DNA of 14,967 nt from NCBI GenBank assembly GCA_028825055.1, contig JAPKAW010000025.1:1-14967 (forward strand). The letters are read 5' to 3'. Under the pieces are notes generated by a model. It was not told the origin of the DNA and made no database searches. It saw only the letters and a program-made list of their open reading frames with translations. The stretch comes from Flavobacteriales bacterium. Lineage in GTDB: Bacteria > Bacteroidota > Bacteroidia > Flavobacteriales_D > Sanyastnellaceae. Of this stretch, positions 1-11,100 are shown piece after piece. Both the position numbers and the translations under genes were made by a program. The stretch's first letter is position 1. Each line of letters starts with the position of its first letter.

Positions 1-1800
1 CATGCCGAGGAGTTCGGCTGTCAGATTAAGGTCAGTCAAATGTAAAAAATGAGCGGCATAAAGATTTTGGCTCAGTTTTTTGAATTCTGATTCAGGCAGG
101 GCTTTTGATTCGCCATTCATGCGATTTATACCTCCAGACTTCGTTATGATTTGTTCAATCATAAGGTTGCCATTCATCGATACTTGAGTCAAGATGCCAA
201 CACCATATTTGGTCTTGATTTCCACATCAATTTTCATTTCGGAACCTGCAGTCCCATCAGCAATTTGCACAAGAGACTCGAGTGTTTCAAACGCTTCGGA
301 TCCGCCGCGAGCGGTGTAGTAATCGAGGAATACGGTTTCTGCTGTTTCTCCAACGGGTGCTGGGTCGAGTTGCAAAACGCGTTTGCCAAGGGCGTCAAAA
401 AACTCAATTTCTGAATGACCGCTAAAACGGTTTAACCCTTCTGGAATGAGTAAGCGGTCGCCAGCAATGGCAATGATGAGATTGGCAGGACGTAAATACT
501 GAATTGCGACCCGTTGGATATCCGAGGGGGTGACTGCTTGCAACGCCTTCATAAAAGTGTGTGGCCCTTCCGAATCTTCTCTATACAAAATGGCATCGTG
601 CCAAGCTTCCAAGTGTTTTTCTGCATCGTGGAGTTGCATGTCAGCGATGACCGCCTCGACGGCTGATTGAATCAATTCTTCATCCACTCTGTTCAGAGCG
701 AGTTCCTGCATGGAGGCGATGGACTTCTCGATGAAAGGAATCACTTGATTGGGTGTTTCCAGGGATTGGATTCTAAAGCTCCCCAACAAATGATCTGCCA
801 GTAAGTGAGAGGTCAGATTCGGAGAGCACGGCGGAGTTAAACACGTGGTGTCAATAAGAATTCCAGGAAGTATTGGATGCGTGAGTAGGGCATTCAAAAC
901 GACACATGCAGCTTCGTCAGAATGTCCCGGTTTTAATGAGACGGTGTGAGAAAGTTCCAGAGCCATGCGTTGCTCTCCGGGAATCTCACCAAAGCAAACG
1001 CGGTTATGAAGTGGCTTGATCGGAGCACTATGTCGGACAATTGGAATTTCCCGTGGCAACCAATCGCCCAATGCAGCTTCAATCCAAGTGCGGATTTCTT
1101 CATGAGGCAAATCTCCGGTAACAGCGATGCTTGTATACTGAGGGCGGTAGTGCTGGGCATGGTGTTGTATCAAATCAATCTGAGAGATGGAATCAAGCGA
1201 TGTAGGAGAGATCGTTTCTCCATAGGGGTGTTTCTTCGTGAATACCCGTTGCAGACTCAGTTGATGAGCGCGGATTTCGGAACTGTTCTCATGTGTGGAA
1301 ATGGTGAGGCGGTAGCGCTCTAAGGCCCCATTGACAGCCGTTTCTGTGAAGGCTGGATAACGTAAAACCTCCACTAGCAACGCCAAAGTTTGTTGGGCGT
1401 ACGCTTTGGGACAAGAAGCGTGTAACAGACCTTGACTGGTGATGATTTCGGCATCATATGCATCCAATAAAAGGTCCAAGGAGTCCAAGGGTCGCAGCGC
1501 AGTTCCCGAGCGCATGATGTCCCCGGTCAATTGAGCAACTCCTGTGCGTTCTAATTCCAACGATAAAGGAGTCTTCATTTCAATCGACCAGAAAACACGT
1601 GTTGAGTCAGTGTCAGCTATAGAAATAAGACGTAGCCCATTTTCCAACGTGTCTACATGAACAGAAATGTCGGCATCTCGAGTATACGCTTCACTCATTT
1701 CTTGAGAAATTGAAGCAGAGTGAAAAAAGCCGAAGAGACTTAAAATGAAGACAAACTTTTGCGTGGTTGGTTTGGGGCGTATCGCAATGGAAATTGACAT
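1..1800 (-). CDS. M16-family (insulinase-like) exported protein, catalytically degenerate, 3' end outside window
   Basis: The reading frame is open from the ATG at 1800 down to base 1, giving 600 residues with no stop, so the C-terminus is missing. Residues 1-33 form a signal peptide: basic stretch, hydrophobic core FVFILSLFGFF, then HSASIS before QE. Residues about 45-220 resemble the M16 N-terminal domain (ENGLRLIS at 53-60, HPYGE around 211-215), followed by an M16_C-like domain. The zinc site that normally reads HxxEH (GVAHFLEH in active enzymes) is GVAQLTGD here (87-94), so both histidines and the glutamate are gone and the protein should not hydrolyse peptides. In M16B enzymes such inactive subunits pair with an active one. 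From about residue 490 an extra domain begins (YYTARGGSEAFETLESL), resembling the C-terminal extension seen on some Bacteroidota M16 proteins. It is divergent from hutH, so no active partner lies upstream; one could lie beyond base 1. Family assignment is firm; partner and substrate are unknown. Confidence 0.85.
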   Translation of the reverse strand, partial: MSISIAIRPKPTTQKFVFILSLFGFFHSASISQEMSEAYTRDADISVHVDTLENGLRLISIADTDSTRVFWSIEMKTPLSLELERTGVAQLTGDIMRSGTALRPLDSLDLLLDAYDAEIITSQGLLHASCPKAYAQQTLALLVEVLRYPAFTETAVNGALERYRLTISTHENSSEIRAHQLSLQRVFTKKHPYGETISPTSLDSISQIDLIQHHAQHYRPQYTSIAVTGDLPHEEIRTWIEAALGDWLPREIPIVRHSAPIKPLHNRVCFGEIPGEQRMALELSHTVSLKPGHSDEAACVVLNALLTHPILPGILIDTTCLTPPCSPNLTSHLLADHLLGSFRIQSLETPNQVIPFIEKSIASMQELALNRVDEELIQSAVEAVIADMQLHDAEKHLEAWHDAILYREDSEGPHTFMKALQAVTPSDIQRVAIQYLRPANLIIAIAGDRLLIPEGLNRFSGHSEIEFFDALGKRVLQLDPAPVGETAETVFLDYYTARGGSEAFETLESLVQIADGTAGSEMKIDVEIKTKYGVGILTQVSMNGNLMIEQIITKSGGINRMNGESKALPESEFKKLSQNLYAAHFLHLTDLNLTAELLGM

Positions 1801-1916
1801 GAAGAAATTATTGATTTAGAGGCTCAGAACGTTAGATGTTTGTTTCCGCTTGTGAATATACAGCGTTCAATTCGGACACAATGGCATTATCTTGGTAGCG
1901 TAAATGAGCACGCGAT

Positions 1917-3410
1917 ATGGATTTAAATTGGTGGACTTTGGAGGATGTTTGGAGAAAACTCCATTCTGAACAAGTGGGTGAACTTGCAGATGACGCAAAG
2001 AATGCCATTGAACGCTGTCATGGCTTTCTGCAGGAAACAATTGCGAATGCAGATGAGGGAGCCATTTATGGCGTCAACACAGGGTTTGGAGACTTGGCGC
2101 ATACCCGCGTGGATAAGGATTCGCTTCAAGCCTTGCAACGCAACATCTTAGTATCTCATGCCTGTGGAGTGGGAGAGGATGTTCCAAGAATGATTGTGCG
2201 CGCTATGCTGCTGCTCAAAATCAAATCGTTATCCAAGGGGCATAGTGGAGTTCAATTGGTTACAGTTGAGCGTTTGCTAACACATTTAAATGAAGATGTG
2301 CTGCCCGTTGTTCCTTCACAGGGGTCATTGGGGGCCAGTGGTGACCTGGCTCCACTGTCGCATCTCGTATTGCCATTAATTGGTGAAGGAGAGTTGGTTG
2401 TGGACGGGGCTGTCGTTCCAGCAGCAACTGTCTTGAAGGCAAAGGGATGGGATCCGATTGAATTGGGTGCGAAGGAAGGATTGGCCTTAATCAATGGAAC
2501 ACAGTTGATGCTGGGGTACGGGATTTTGGCCGTTCAACGAATGGATAAAATTGCGGCATGGGCTGATGCCTTGTGTGCATGGTCATTGGAGGCATGGAAT
2601 GGCCGTCCTGAGCCGTTTGATGCTTCCATTCATGAGGTTCGAAATCACAAAGGAGCTCAAGAATCCGCTGCCAATATTCGCAATTGGATCAAAGGCAGTA
2701 CCTGGCAAGATTTGCCTCGTGAACAAGTGCAAGACCCGTACTCTTTTCGCTGTTCTCCTCAAGTACATGGTGCTTCGCGTCATGCTTTAGGTGTAGCTCG
2801 TGAAGTATTTGAAAATGAAGTAAATGCAGTAACTGATAACCCTTTAATTTTCCCGGAGTCTGGCCGAATTTTGTCCGGAGGAAACTTTCATGGACAGCCC
2901 TTAGCATTGCAGTTGGATCAACTGGCTTTAGCCGCCCATGAATGGGGAAGTATTTCTGAGCGGAGAACATTCAAGTTACTTTCTGGCAAGCATGGATTGC
3001 CTCCCTTTTTGGTGTCCAATCCCGGACTAAATAGTGGATACATGATTCCTCAATACACGGCCGCCTCCCTGGTCTCACAGAATAAGCAGCTGTGCATGCC
3101 GGCATCCTCGGATACAATAGATAGCTCCAATGGGCAAGAAGATCACGTGAGTATGGGAGCCAACGCCGCGTTGAAATTATGGCGAGTACTGGACAACGTG
3201 GAGCAAGTCTTAGCCGTTGAGTGCTTGGTTGCAGCTCAGGCTTGTGATTTGAAGGAGGGAAATGGCCTCGCGCCGCGTCTTGCCAAACTTCAGAATTCGT
3301 TGCGAAAGGAGGTTCCTTTTGTGGCGGAAGACTGCTTTATGCAGCCACTCATGCTAGGAGCGAGGGACTGGATGTTTGCGGGAACTGATACCCCTTCTTT
3401 AGAAGACTAG
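1917..3410 (+). CDS. hutH: Histidine ammonia-lyase
   Basis: Complete 497-residue protein, close to the usual 500-510 of bacterial HutH. It deaminates L-histidine to trans-urocanate and ammonia, the first step of histidine breakdown, in the cytoplasm. The Ala140-Ser141-Gly142 triad in GSLGASGDLAPL self-cyclises into the MIO electrophile. Other active-site residues line up with the Pseudomonas putida enzyme by motif: Tyr51 (YGVNTGFGDL), Ser80-His81 (SHACGVG), Asn193 (LINGTQ), Tyr275 and Arg278 (QDPYSFRC), Phe324 (GGNFHGQ) and Glu408 (NGQEDH). The Ser-His pair at 80-81 is the HAL signature rather than the Phe of phenylalanine or the His of tyrosine lyases. The ATG at 1917 gives a normal N-terminus; no Shine-Dalgarno is visible, as is usual in Bacteroidota. 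No hutU, hutI or hutG is in the window, so the rest of the pathway must be elsewhere. It is divergent from the M16 gene (116-bp gap) and convergent with the SDR gene. Confidence 0.97.
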   Translation: MDLNWWTLEDVWRKLHSEQVGELADDAKNAIERCHGFLQETIANADEGAIYGVNTGFGDLAHTRVDKDSLQALQRNILVSHACGVGEDVPRMIVRAMLLLKIKSLSKGHSGVQLVTVERLLTHLNEDVLPVVPSQGSLGASGDLAPLSHLVLPLIGEGELVVDGAVVPAATVLKAKGWDPIELGAKEGLALINGTQLMLGYGILAVQRMDKIAAWADALCAWSLEAWNGRPEPFDASIHEVRNHKGAQESAANIRNWIKGSTWQDLPREQVQDPYSFRCSPQVHGASRHALGVAREVFENEVNAVTDNPLIFPESGRILSGGNFHGQPLALQLDQLALAAHEWGSISERRTFKLLSGKHGLPPFLVSNPGLNSGYMIPQYTAASLVSQNKQLCMPASSDTIDSSNGQEDHVSMGANAALKLWRVLDNVEQVLAVECLVAAQACDLKEGNGLAPRLAKLQNSLRKEVPFVAEDCFMQPLMLGARDWMFAGTDTPSLED

Positions 3411-3426
3411 AACCCTTTAAGGTTGT

Positions 3427-4224
3427 TTAGCGAACAGCGGCTTTCCGAACGATGAGGCGCAGCAGACGTGGCGCAAATCGTTTCAGATATGCAGCAATGA
3501 TTTCAGTGCGACCAATCAAGACTTGATGTTTTTTGCGTCCAACAGCCCGGATCATTTGCTTGGCACACGCCTCAGCCGTTATTCCCGCTCCTGTTTTTGC
3601 GTCCATGGTACCTTGTTGACTGCCATCGCCGACCATGGCATTGACAGAGATTGACGTTTGAATAAAGCCAGGGCAAACCATGGTGACATCAATATTGTCG
3701 TCGTGATGTTCTGCGCGTAGCGCTTCAAAAAAGCCATGTAATGCATGCTTTGCAGCACAATAACCTGACCTTAATGGAGCGGAGAACAGACCCATGAGGC
3801 TAGTCACCACTACAAAATGACCGGATTGTACTCGCGCAAATTCCGGTAAAATAGCTTTAGTGAGAGCCAACGTTCCGAAATAATCAATCTCCATGACGCG
3901 TCGATCCACTTCGAGATCCGTGTCAATGGCGAGGGATCGTTGACTAACGCCACCGCAATGCACGACGACATCAATTTTGCCTTTCCAAGCCAACGCTTTC
4001 TTCGCTAAGTCCGGTATAAGCGCTGGTTTGCCTAAGTCCAAAGGCAAAACCAAAGCATGGAGCTGTTCGGTAGCACTCCAGGTGGAAGTCACTTCTTCGA
4101 GTGCGTGCTGGCGCCGAGAGGACAGGATGACATCGGCACCTAAGCGCGCCCATTCTGTGGCGGCAGCGCGCCCAATTCCACTGCTAGCTCCGGTAATCCA
4201 AATGCATTTTCCTTCCCAGTTCAT
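3427..4224 (-). CDS. Short-chain dehydrogenase/reductase (classical SDR, DHRS7B-like)
   Basis: A 265-residue NAD(P)-dependent oxidoreductase; substrate not deducible. The Rossmann nucleotide motif TGASSGIG is at residues 11-18, and SSRR at 35-38 suggests NADP(H) by its basic residues after the second strand. The usual NNAG is HCGG (89-92). The catalytic triad is present: Ser142 (VVVTSLMG), Tyr155 and Lys159 (SGYCAAK). The fourth residue of the classical tetrad, normally Asn in 'iNyfG', is Asp114 in MEIDYFGT. PCPGF-type signature appears as MVCPGFIQTS (about 172-181). The C-terminus (AYLKRFAPRLLRLIVRKAAVR region) is strongly basic and amphipathic and may lie against a membrane, as in DHRS7-like SDRs; that is inference. 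It starts 33 bp after the gyrB stop on the same strand, so co-transcription is possible. Convergent with hutH, with only 16 bp between stops and no clear terminator there. Confidence 0.9.
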   Translation of the reverse strand: MNWEGKCIWITGASSGIGRAAATEWARLGADVILSSRRQHALEEVTSTWSATEQLHALVLPLDLGKPALIPDLAKKALAWKGKIDVVVHCGGVSQRSLAIDTDLEVDRRVMEIDYFGTLALTKAILPEFARVQSGHFVVVTSLMGLFSAPLRSGYCAAKHALHGFFEALRAEHHDDNIDVTMVCPGFIQTSISVNAMVGDGSQQGTMDAKTGAGITAEACAKQMIRAVGRKKHQVLIGRTEIIAAYLKRFAPRLLRLIVRKAAVR

Positions 4225-4257
4225 GGCATATATCGTGATAACGCGCTTTCCGTGGGA

Positions 4258-6285
<2,028 letters not shown>

Positions 6286-6324
6286 TTAAAATTTGGTAGT
6301 GTCGCAAGCGACTCAATCTACCTT

Positions 6325-6350
6325 CGAATTTAAGCATGAAAGGCCTGCAA
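6325..6350 (-). promoter_or_regulatory. Candidate gyrB promoter (Bacteroidota type)
   Basis: On the minus strand, TAAATTCG (6332-6325) matches seven of eight positions of the Bacteroidota -7 element TAnnTTTG. A TTG (6350-6348) could act as the -33 element, but the 15-base spacing is shorter than the usual 17-23. It would put the start of transcription about 45 bases before the gyrB ATG and downstream of the terminator of the preceding gene, which is the right place. Weak pattern match only. Confidence 0.25.
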
Positions 6351-6355
6351 TTGCT

Positions 6356-6379
6356 GATAAAAAGGCGTTTTAAAGCGCC
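6356..6379 (-). terminator. Probable intrinsic terminator of the barrel-protein gene
   Basis: Read on the minus strand, GGCG (6379-6376) and CGCC (6367-6364) form a GC stem around CTTTAAAA, in which TTT/AAA can also pair after one C/A mismatch. Five T residues follow at once (6363-6359). It lies 38 bases after the stop codon of the barrel-protein gene and before gyrB, so it would separate the two transcription units. The stem is short, which is why confidence is moderate. Confidence 0.55.
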
Positions 6380-6381
6380 AC

Positions 6382-6390
6382 TTATTCACA
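6382..6390 (+). promoter_or_regulatory. DnaA-box match upstream of gyrB
   Basis: TTATTCACA fits the DnaA-box consensus TTATNCACA exactly. It sits in the 141-bp gap between the barrel-protein gene and gyrB, just before the terminator stem. No second perfect box is near it, so it is not an origin by itself; a regulatory role at gyrB is possible. One such match per 15 kb is close to chance expectation. Confidence 0.3.
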
Positions 6391-6417
6391 AAAAATAACC
6401 GGTTTGCTCAAAAGTGT

Positions 6418-8181
6418 TCAGAACGCATAATTCATGCCCATTTGAAACTTAAATCTTTGACTGTTGTAGCCCGGTAAAAAAGGGTTGTCCTGATTGAGTA
6501 TGTTGTTTAGGTGGATCCACCCGCTCAGTCGTCCATTGTAGAGATATTCCAACTGCACGTTCCATACAGTCGATGCTCCCAAGGGAGTGTCAAAGCCCAC
6601 CAGTTCACCTTCGCTGTACAATGCAACGGACTCATCTACAGACCACGATTGAAGGGTCTTGCGGCCCGTTAACAGTTCGATTTGACTTCCGATGCGTACT
6701 TTTTCTTCCCACGTGTACACAGCGCCCAATTCCGTCTGTAACGTGGGTAGGTTCCAAGGGCGGTTTACTACGTCATCATCCGATTCAAAGGAATACGCGT
6801 TTTGTTGAATGCTTCCTGTGAGCGTAAATGCAGACCCAAGTCTCCAAGAAGCATCCGCTTGAAGGGAAGTTTGATTGAAATTGGCATAGAGGGGGGTAAA
6901 TGTTTCTCCGCGCAGGCTCAATGCGTCAGCTCTCCAAAGTAAGAACTGATCGAAGCGTTGGTGATGTCCACTTAGGTTGAAAGTAAACGCTTTGGTAATG
7001 GAACCTCGAAGACCAATTTGAGCGTGGATTTTTTCATACGTGTTGTTGAGCGAATCGGCATTGATTGATAGGAACGGATTGGAATCTAAGAGATTCTGGT
7101 AGCGATTTTGTTGAACACCGCCACCCACTTTGAAGTACGGGATGAAGAGGTCTCGCAAAAGGCTTGCAGAAGCTTCTATTTCTGGGACAATCATGAAAGG
7201 CTTGTTGCCTTGGGCATCTAACCAGAAAGCGATTCCTGCAGTCGTTTTGATATTCCCAAAGGTTTTACTCACGCGCGGGTGCAAATCAAAAATAGCTTGT
7301 CGGACGGTAGGAGTCTCTGAACCCTCAATGAAGCGTGTGAGCCGATCGATGTTGGAGTGCAGTAGGAGGGTTGTGGGGAGTCCTTCTAATCCATCAGAGC
7401 TCGATTGGCTTGACGATTCGCCATTGAACTTCACCTCCACATGCAGATCAACATTGTGTTCTTGTATTCCTCCATCGTTTAAAAGCTGATAGGATGCTTT
7501 AAGTTGATGTTGGAGGCTTTTGTTTTTTGTTTCAATGTTGTGTGCGTCGAGATGGATTCCCCAGACGTTGTAAATGCGTTTTGTCGAAGAAGCTGTTCCG
7601 ATTATATCCGGTGCGCCTCCAAACAAGCTCACCCGTTGGCGGCTCCAATCGCTGGAAACTTCAACAGATTCAGACCCCAAGAAACGCTTTCCCCAACAGG
7701 CTATGCTGCTCGTACTAAACACGTCTTCAATGCTGTCTACAGATGCGAACCCTCCTTGGCTGGAGTCGTGCCCTCCTCGAATGCCCCATGTACCTTCTCG
7801 GGATCTCAAATCGGTATAGCTGAAATGAACAGTCGGGCTGATGTAATTGCCCAATCCAGCTTGGATGTGTCCTTTGTAGAGTCTTCGCAATGGTTCGCTT
7901 ACCCGGAGGCGAACGGGACCATTTTTAGACCATTCGGGTTGGACATTCATCCGCTTAGAGAGCATGGAGTAAGTGAATGTTGGTTTTGTTGTTTTGAGTT
8001 GCGCGGGTTCTGGCCAGTGCAATTGCTTGTGGGCGTCCTGGAGTAAAATTTCACGATCTCCTATGAAGGTAACATCCAGGTCCAATGTGTCACCAGAAGC
8101 AAACACGGGGGTTGAAGCGAAAAGACTCCCAATGATCGCCCATGCGAAGAAGGGGTGGTTTTTGTTTGAAGCGTAATTCAT
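6418..8181 (-). CDS. Outer-membrane beta-barrel protein (plug-less, 'TonB-dependent receptor-like')
   Basis: Read from the ATG at 8181, the protein has 587 residues. An in-frame TTG at 8190 would add three residues and overlap the upstream stop, but the ATG gives a cleaner signal peptide: residues 1-28 with core FFAWAIIGSLFASTPVFA, cut before SGD. A segment of about 70 residues follows without any TonB box or plug domain. From about residue 85 (HIQAGLGNYISPTVHFSYTDL) to the end come alternating polar/aromatic strands typical of a transmembrane barrel, with a C-terminal phenylalanine (MGMNYAF) as outer-membrane proteins need for BAM recognition. Similar plug-less barrels in Flavobacteriia are often labelled TonB-dependent receptor. 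The start is 5 bp after the stop of the 1042-residue TPR gene, so the two are almost surely co-transcribed and probably work together. Substrate and role are unknown. Confidence 0.8.
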   Translation of the reverse strand: MNYASNKNHPFFAWAIIGSLFASTPVFASGDTLDLDVTFIGDREILLQDAHKQLHWPEPAQLKTTKPTFTYSMLSKRMNVQPEWSKNGPVRLRVSEPLRRLYKGHIQAGLGNYISPTVHFSYTDLRSREGTWGIRGGHDSSQGGFASVDSIEDVFSTSSIACWGKRFLGSESVEVSSDWSRQRVSLFGGAPDIIGTASSTKRIYNVWGIHLDAHNIETKNKSLQHQLKASYQLLNDGGIQEHNVDLHVEVKFNGESSSQSSSDGLEGLPTTLLLHSNIDRLTRFIEGSETPTVRQAIFDLHPRVSKTFGNIKTTAGIAFWLDAQGNKPFMIVPEIEASASLLRDLFIPYFKVGGGVQQNRYQNLLDSNPFLSINADSLNNTYEKIHAQIGLRGSITKAFTFNLSGHHQRFDQFLLWRADALSLRGETFTPLYANFNQTSLQADASWRLGSAFTLTGSIQQNAYSFESDDDVVNRPWNLPTLQTELGAVYTWEEKVRIGSQIELLTGRKTLQSWSVDESVALYSEGELVGFDTPLGASTVWNVQLEYLYNGRLSGWIHLNNILNQDNPFLPGYNSQRFKFQMGMNYAF

Positions 8182-8186
8182 GGCCT

Positions 8187-11100
8187 TCAAGGTTTCTCAG
8201 TGTTCAAGGTGTCAATAGGCAGAGGAGTGGGTCTTGTAGAGATATCGCGGATGCTGTCGCTTTCAATGACTTTGAGGAGGATTTCTTGCTCCAAACGGTC
8301 AATGCGTTGCACTTGAGCTAAGGCTCGAGTTTGTACCCACTCCAATGCTACGTTGTCTAAAACACTCTGTGCAGTGGTCCGAGCTTGGAACCAATCTTCC
8401 ATTTCGATGTAGACATCAACAAGCAGTAAAAACGCTTGAAACTTCCACTCGTCATATGCTGCGAATTGATCGATTAGTTGAAATATTGAAGACTCTGTTG
8501 CCTGATAGTCCTCGCTATCAAAATTGATTTTGCACAATAGGAACTGACATTCAGCGCCGCGTTCACCGCCAAAGCTCGCTATGGTTTTTAGATCCGCAGA
8601 CGCTTGCATCTCATCGCCGCGTTCCAAGAAGATCTTGCCCCGCCAATAAACAGCGGTCCGTTGAATGTCTTCGGGAGTTTGACCGTCTTCCAATACAAGG
8701 TTGGCATAGGTCATGGCCTCCTCCGAATTTTCGAGAAGGTATAAACAGCGCATGAGCCCGATGCGTGCTTCGAGCACGTTGTCTTTGAGCATGCTGACAG
8801 ACTCAAGCGTACGATAATGAAGCAATGCACCATCCCAGTCTTCAGCGTTCCATGCAATCGTAGCTGCACCCAATGCAGCCAGTTCTGTGTAATCGCAAAC
8901 GGGTTGATTCAAAACATATTCGAAAGCAGCACGGGCTTGATTGACTTGATCATCATCGAAATAACAATTTCCTAAGAAAAAATGAGCTTCGGTCAAAAAG
9001 CGTCCTTGATTATAGGATCGGATGTAATCAGTGAGTCGTACAATGGCTTTTTCACACAATCGCTCTAAGGCGAGGGATCGCGCAGCATTGAATAGTCGCT
9101 CTTCAATTTCGTCGCCATTGAGACCAACACCAGAGGGGATGTTATCAAGTAAACCGCGATCTATGAGAAGGGGCTCAACAACATTGAAAGCATCTCCAGC
9201 GATGGCGTCTTGCCCATAGTCCCGGCGAATGATTTCCCAAATCCCAAGGACATCATCATCCCGTCCTTCTTTGACACCGATTAAGCACAAATCTACCAAG
9301 GCGTATTTGAAACGGGCCGAGTTGGGGAATTCGAGTTGCATGCGTTCCATGGCGTTGCGTGCTTGCGGGAGTTGGTTCGTCTCGATGTAGCTGCGTCCTA
9401 AAGAATAGATAGCTTCAGGGAGGTAGCTTGATTGAGGGGCTCGAGCAATCATATCTTTGAGCACGTCAATTTCTTCCATGGGCCGGTCCAATGAGCCGAA
9501 GCATTCGGCGAGTTGCAATCGAGCATAGTCCTCTGTTAAATCGCTCGAACCAATGACTTCGTTGTAGTACCGCGAAGCGGCTTCGAAATCCTTCTTTGAA
9601 AAGAAACAATCGGCAGCACGAAGCTTGGCATCTCGCGTCTTGCTTGCATTTGCTCCAGGAGCCGCCTTGAGATAAGATCGGAACGCGCTAAGAGCATCCA
9701 CATACAGCTTGCGCTTGAAGAGTGCGTAACCTCGGGCATAAATACCGTCGGCATAATGGCTGCTTTGATAAGCGCCTGGAGAGGATTCAAAGGCAGCATA
9801 ACGGCCGGTGGCATCCGTGTATCTTTTTAAAAGGTAATTCAACTCCCCTTGCCAGAAATACGACTCTGCTGTAAGGAGAGGGTCTACAGGGTAAGTTCTG
9901 ACAGCATCAAAATACTGCAAAGCTTCCTGGTAGTTGCCTGTTCGAAACAACTCGACACCACGGTTGTAAGCAACCAATTGAAATGCCTGTTGAACCGGCA
10001 ATGTTTTTTCTTGAATCAATTCTAAAGCCTCCAATGCTCGATCATAATTTTTGGATGACATGTACACTTCGAGTAGGAACCCGTATGCCTCCTCTTTCCT
10101 TTTGGAGTCCGGAAAATCTCTGAGGTAGCGCTCTACGGCTCCAATGGCATCGTCAAAAGGATTGTAGGTGAGTTCATATGCGAGTTTAGCGTAGCTAAAG
10201 AGGGCGTCTTCTTGAATATCCCGGTCAAAATCCAGTTGCGAAGCTTTTTTAAAGGTCGTGCGCGCCTTGTCTTTTTCACCAAGACTCAAATAACAGTCGG
10301 CCATGTGGTACATCCCATTTTGGGCCATGGAGTCCTCCTCACGAACTGACAAAGTGAAGCAGTTGAGTGCTTTTCGGTATGCTTTTTCTTTGTAGTAAAC
10401 GTAGCCCATTTGATAGGCGAATTCGCGGGTTCGATCCCGACCACGACTGAAGGTGTATGCTTCTTCCAAATAAGGCAGTGACTCTTTGAATCGTTGCTGC
10501 CGGTAGTGAGCATCTCCTACCAAACGAGAAACATCTGCACGTTGCACTTCGTTGATTCGACTGTCCTCATGGAGGACGGTTGGAGCGTATTCAATCAAGG
10601 CTTCATACTGCTCAGTTTCATGCAGTAATTGTGCAATGTAAATGGGGACAACCTGTTCGAATTCAGGATTTGTAGCCAAAGACTGAAACCCTGTTAAAGC
10701 AACCTGCGGTTGCCCTTTGAGGTAAGATATGTGGCTGAAGTAGTACTGAGCGTTGGCAGCAAACTTGCCGGATTCTTCAGGGCTCTCCATGACGGCAAAC
10801 AAATCCAATCGCGCACCTTCATAATCTTTTAACTCAAATCGTGCGTGTCCCTTTTTGAATTGGAGCTCTCGTTCTTGTGCAACGGGCATCCGGGTTGTGC
10901 GTATGGATTCGAATGCTGCAATGGCATCGTTCCAATCGCGCTTGCGGTAAAGGAAGTTAGCATACATCCACTGGGCCTCTTGAACCAATGGAGACTCAGG
11001 ATAGGATTCCATGAAATTTTGAATGCCATTTTCAGCATCGGCATGCTGCAACTCGATTGAGCATGCGGCCAATCTAAAGTTGGCCAATGCCGAAAGCGAA

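Noticed and set aside
946..1323. Plus-strand open frame of 125 codons inside the M16 gene
   Set aside because: Antisense shadow of the M16 coding frame; no signal peptide or family motif.
1888..1895. TATCTTGG upstream of hutH as a -7 promoter element
   Set aside because: Seven of eight positions fit TAnnTTTG, but no TTG-type -33 element lies at the right distance, so it was not listed as a feature.
3411..3424. AACC/GGTT small palindrome between the hutH and SDR stop codons as a bidirectional terminator
   Set aside because: Only a 4-bp stem with no T-run on either strand.
7504..8046. Plus-strand open frame of 180 codons inside the barrel gene
   Set aside because: Lies antisense within a well-supported gene, with no recognisable domain and Cys/Trp-rich, low-quality composition.
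8188..8190. TTG start for the barrel gene overlapping the TPR stop codon
   Set aside because: The ATG nine bases downstream gives a normal signal peptide and needs no rare start codon.
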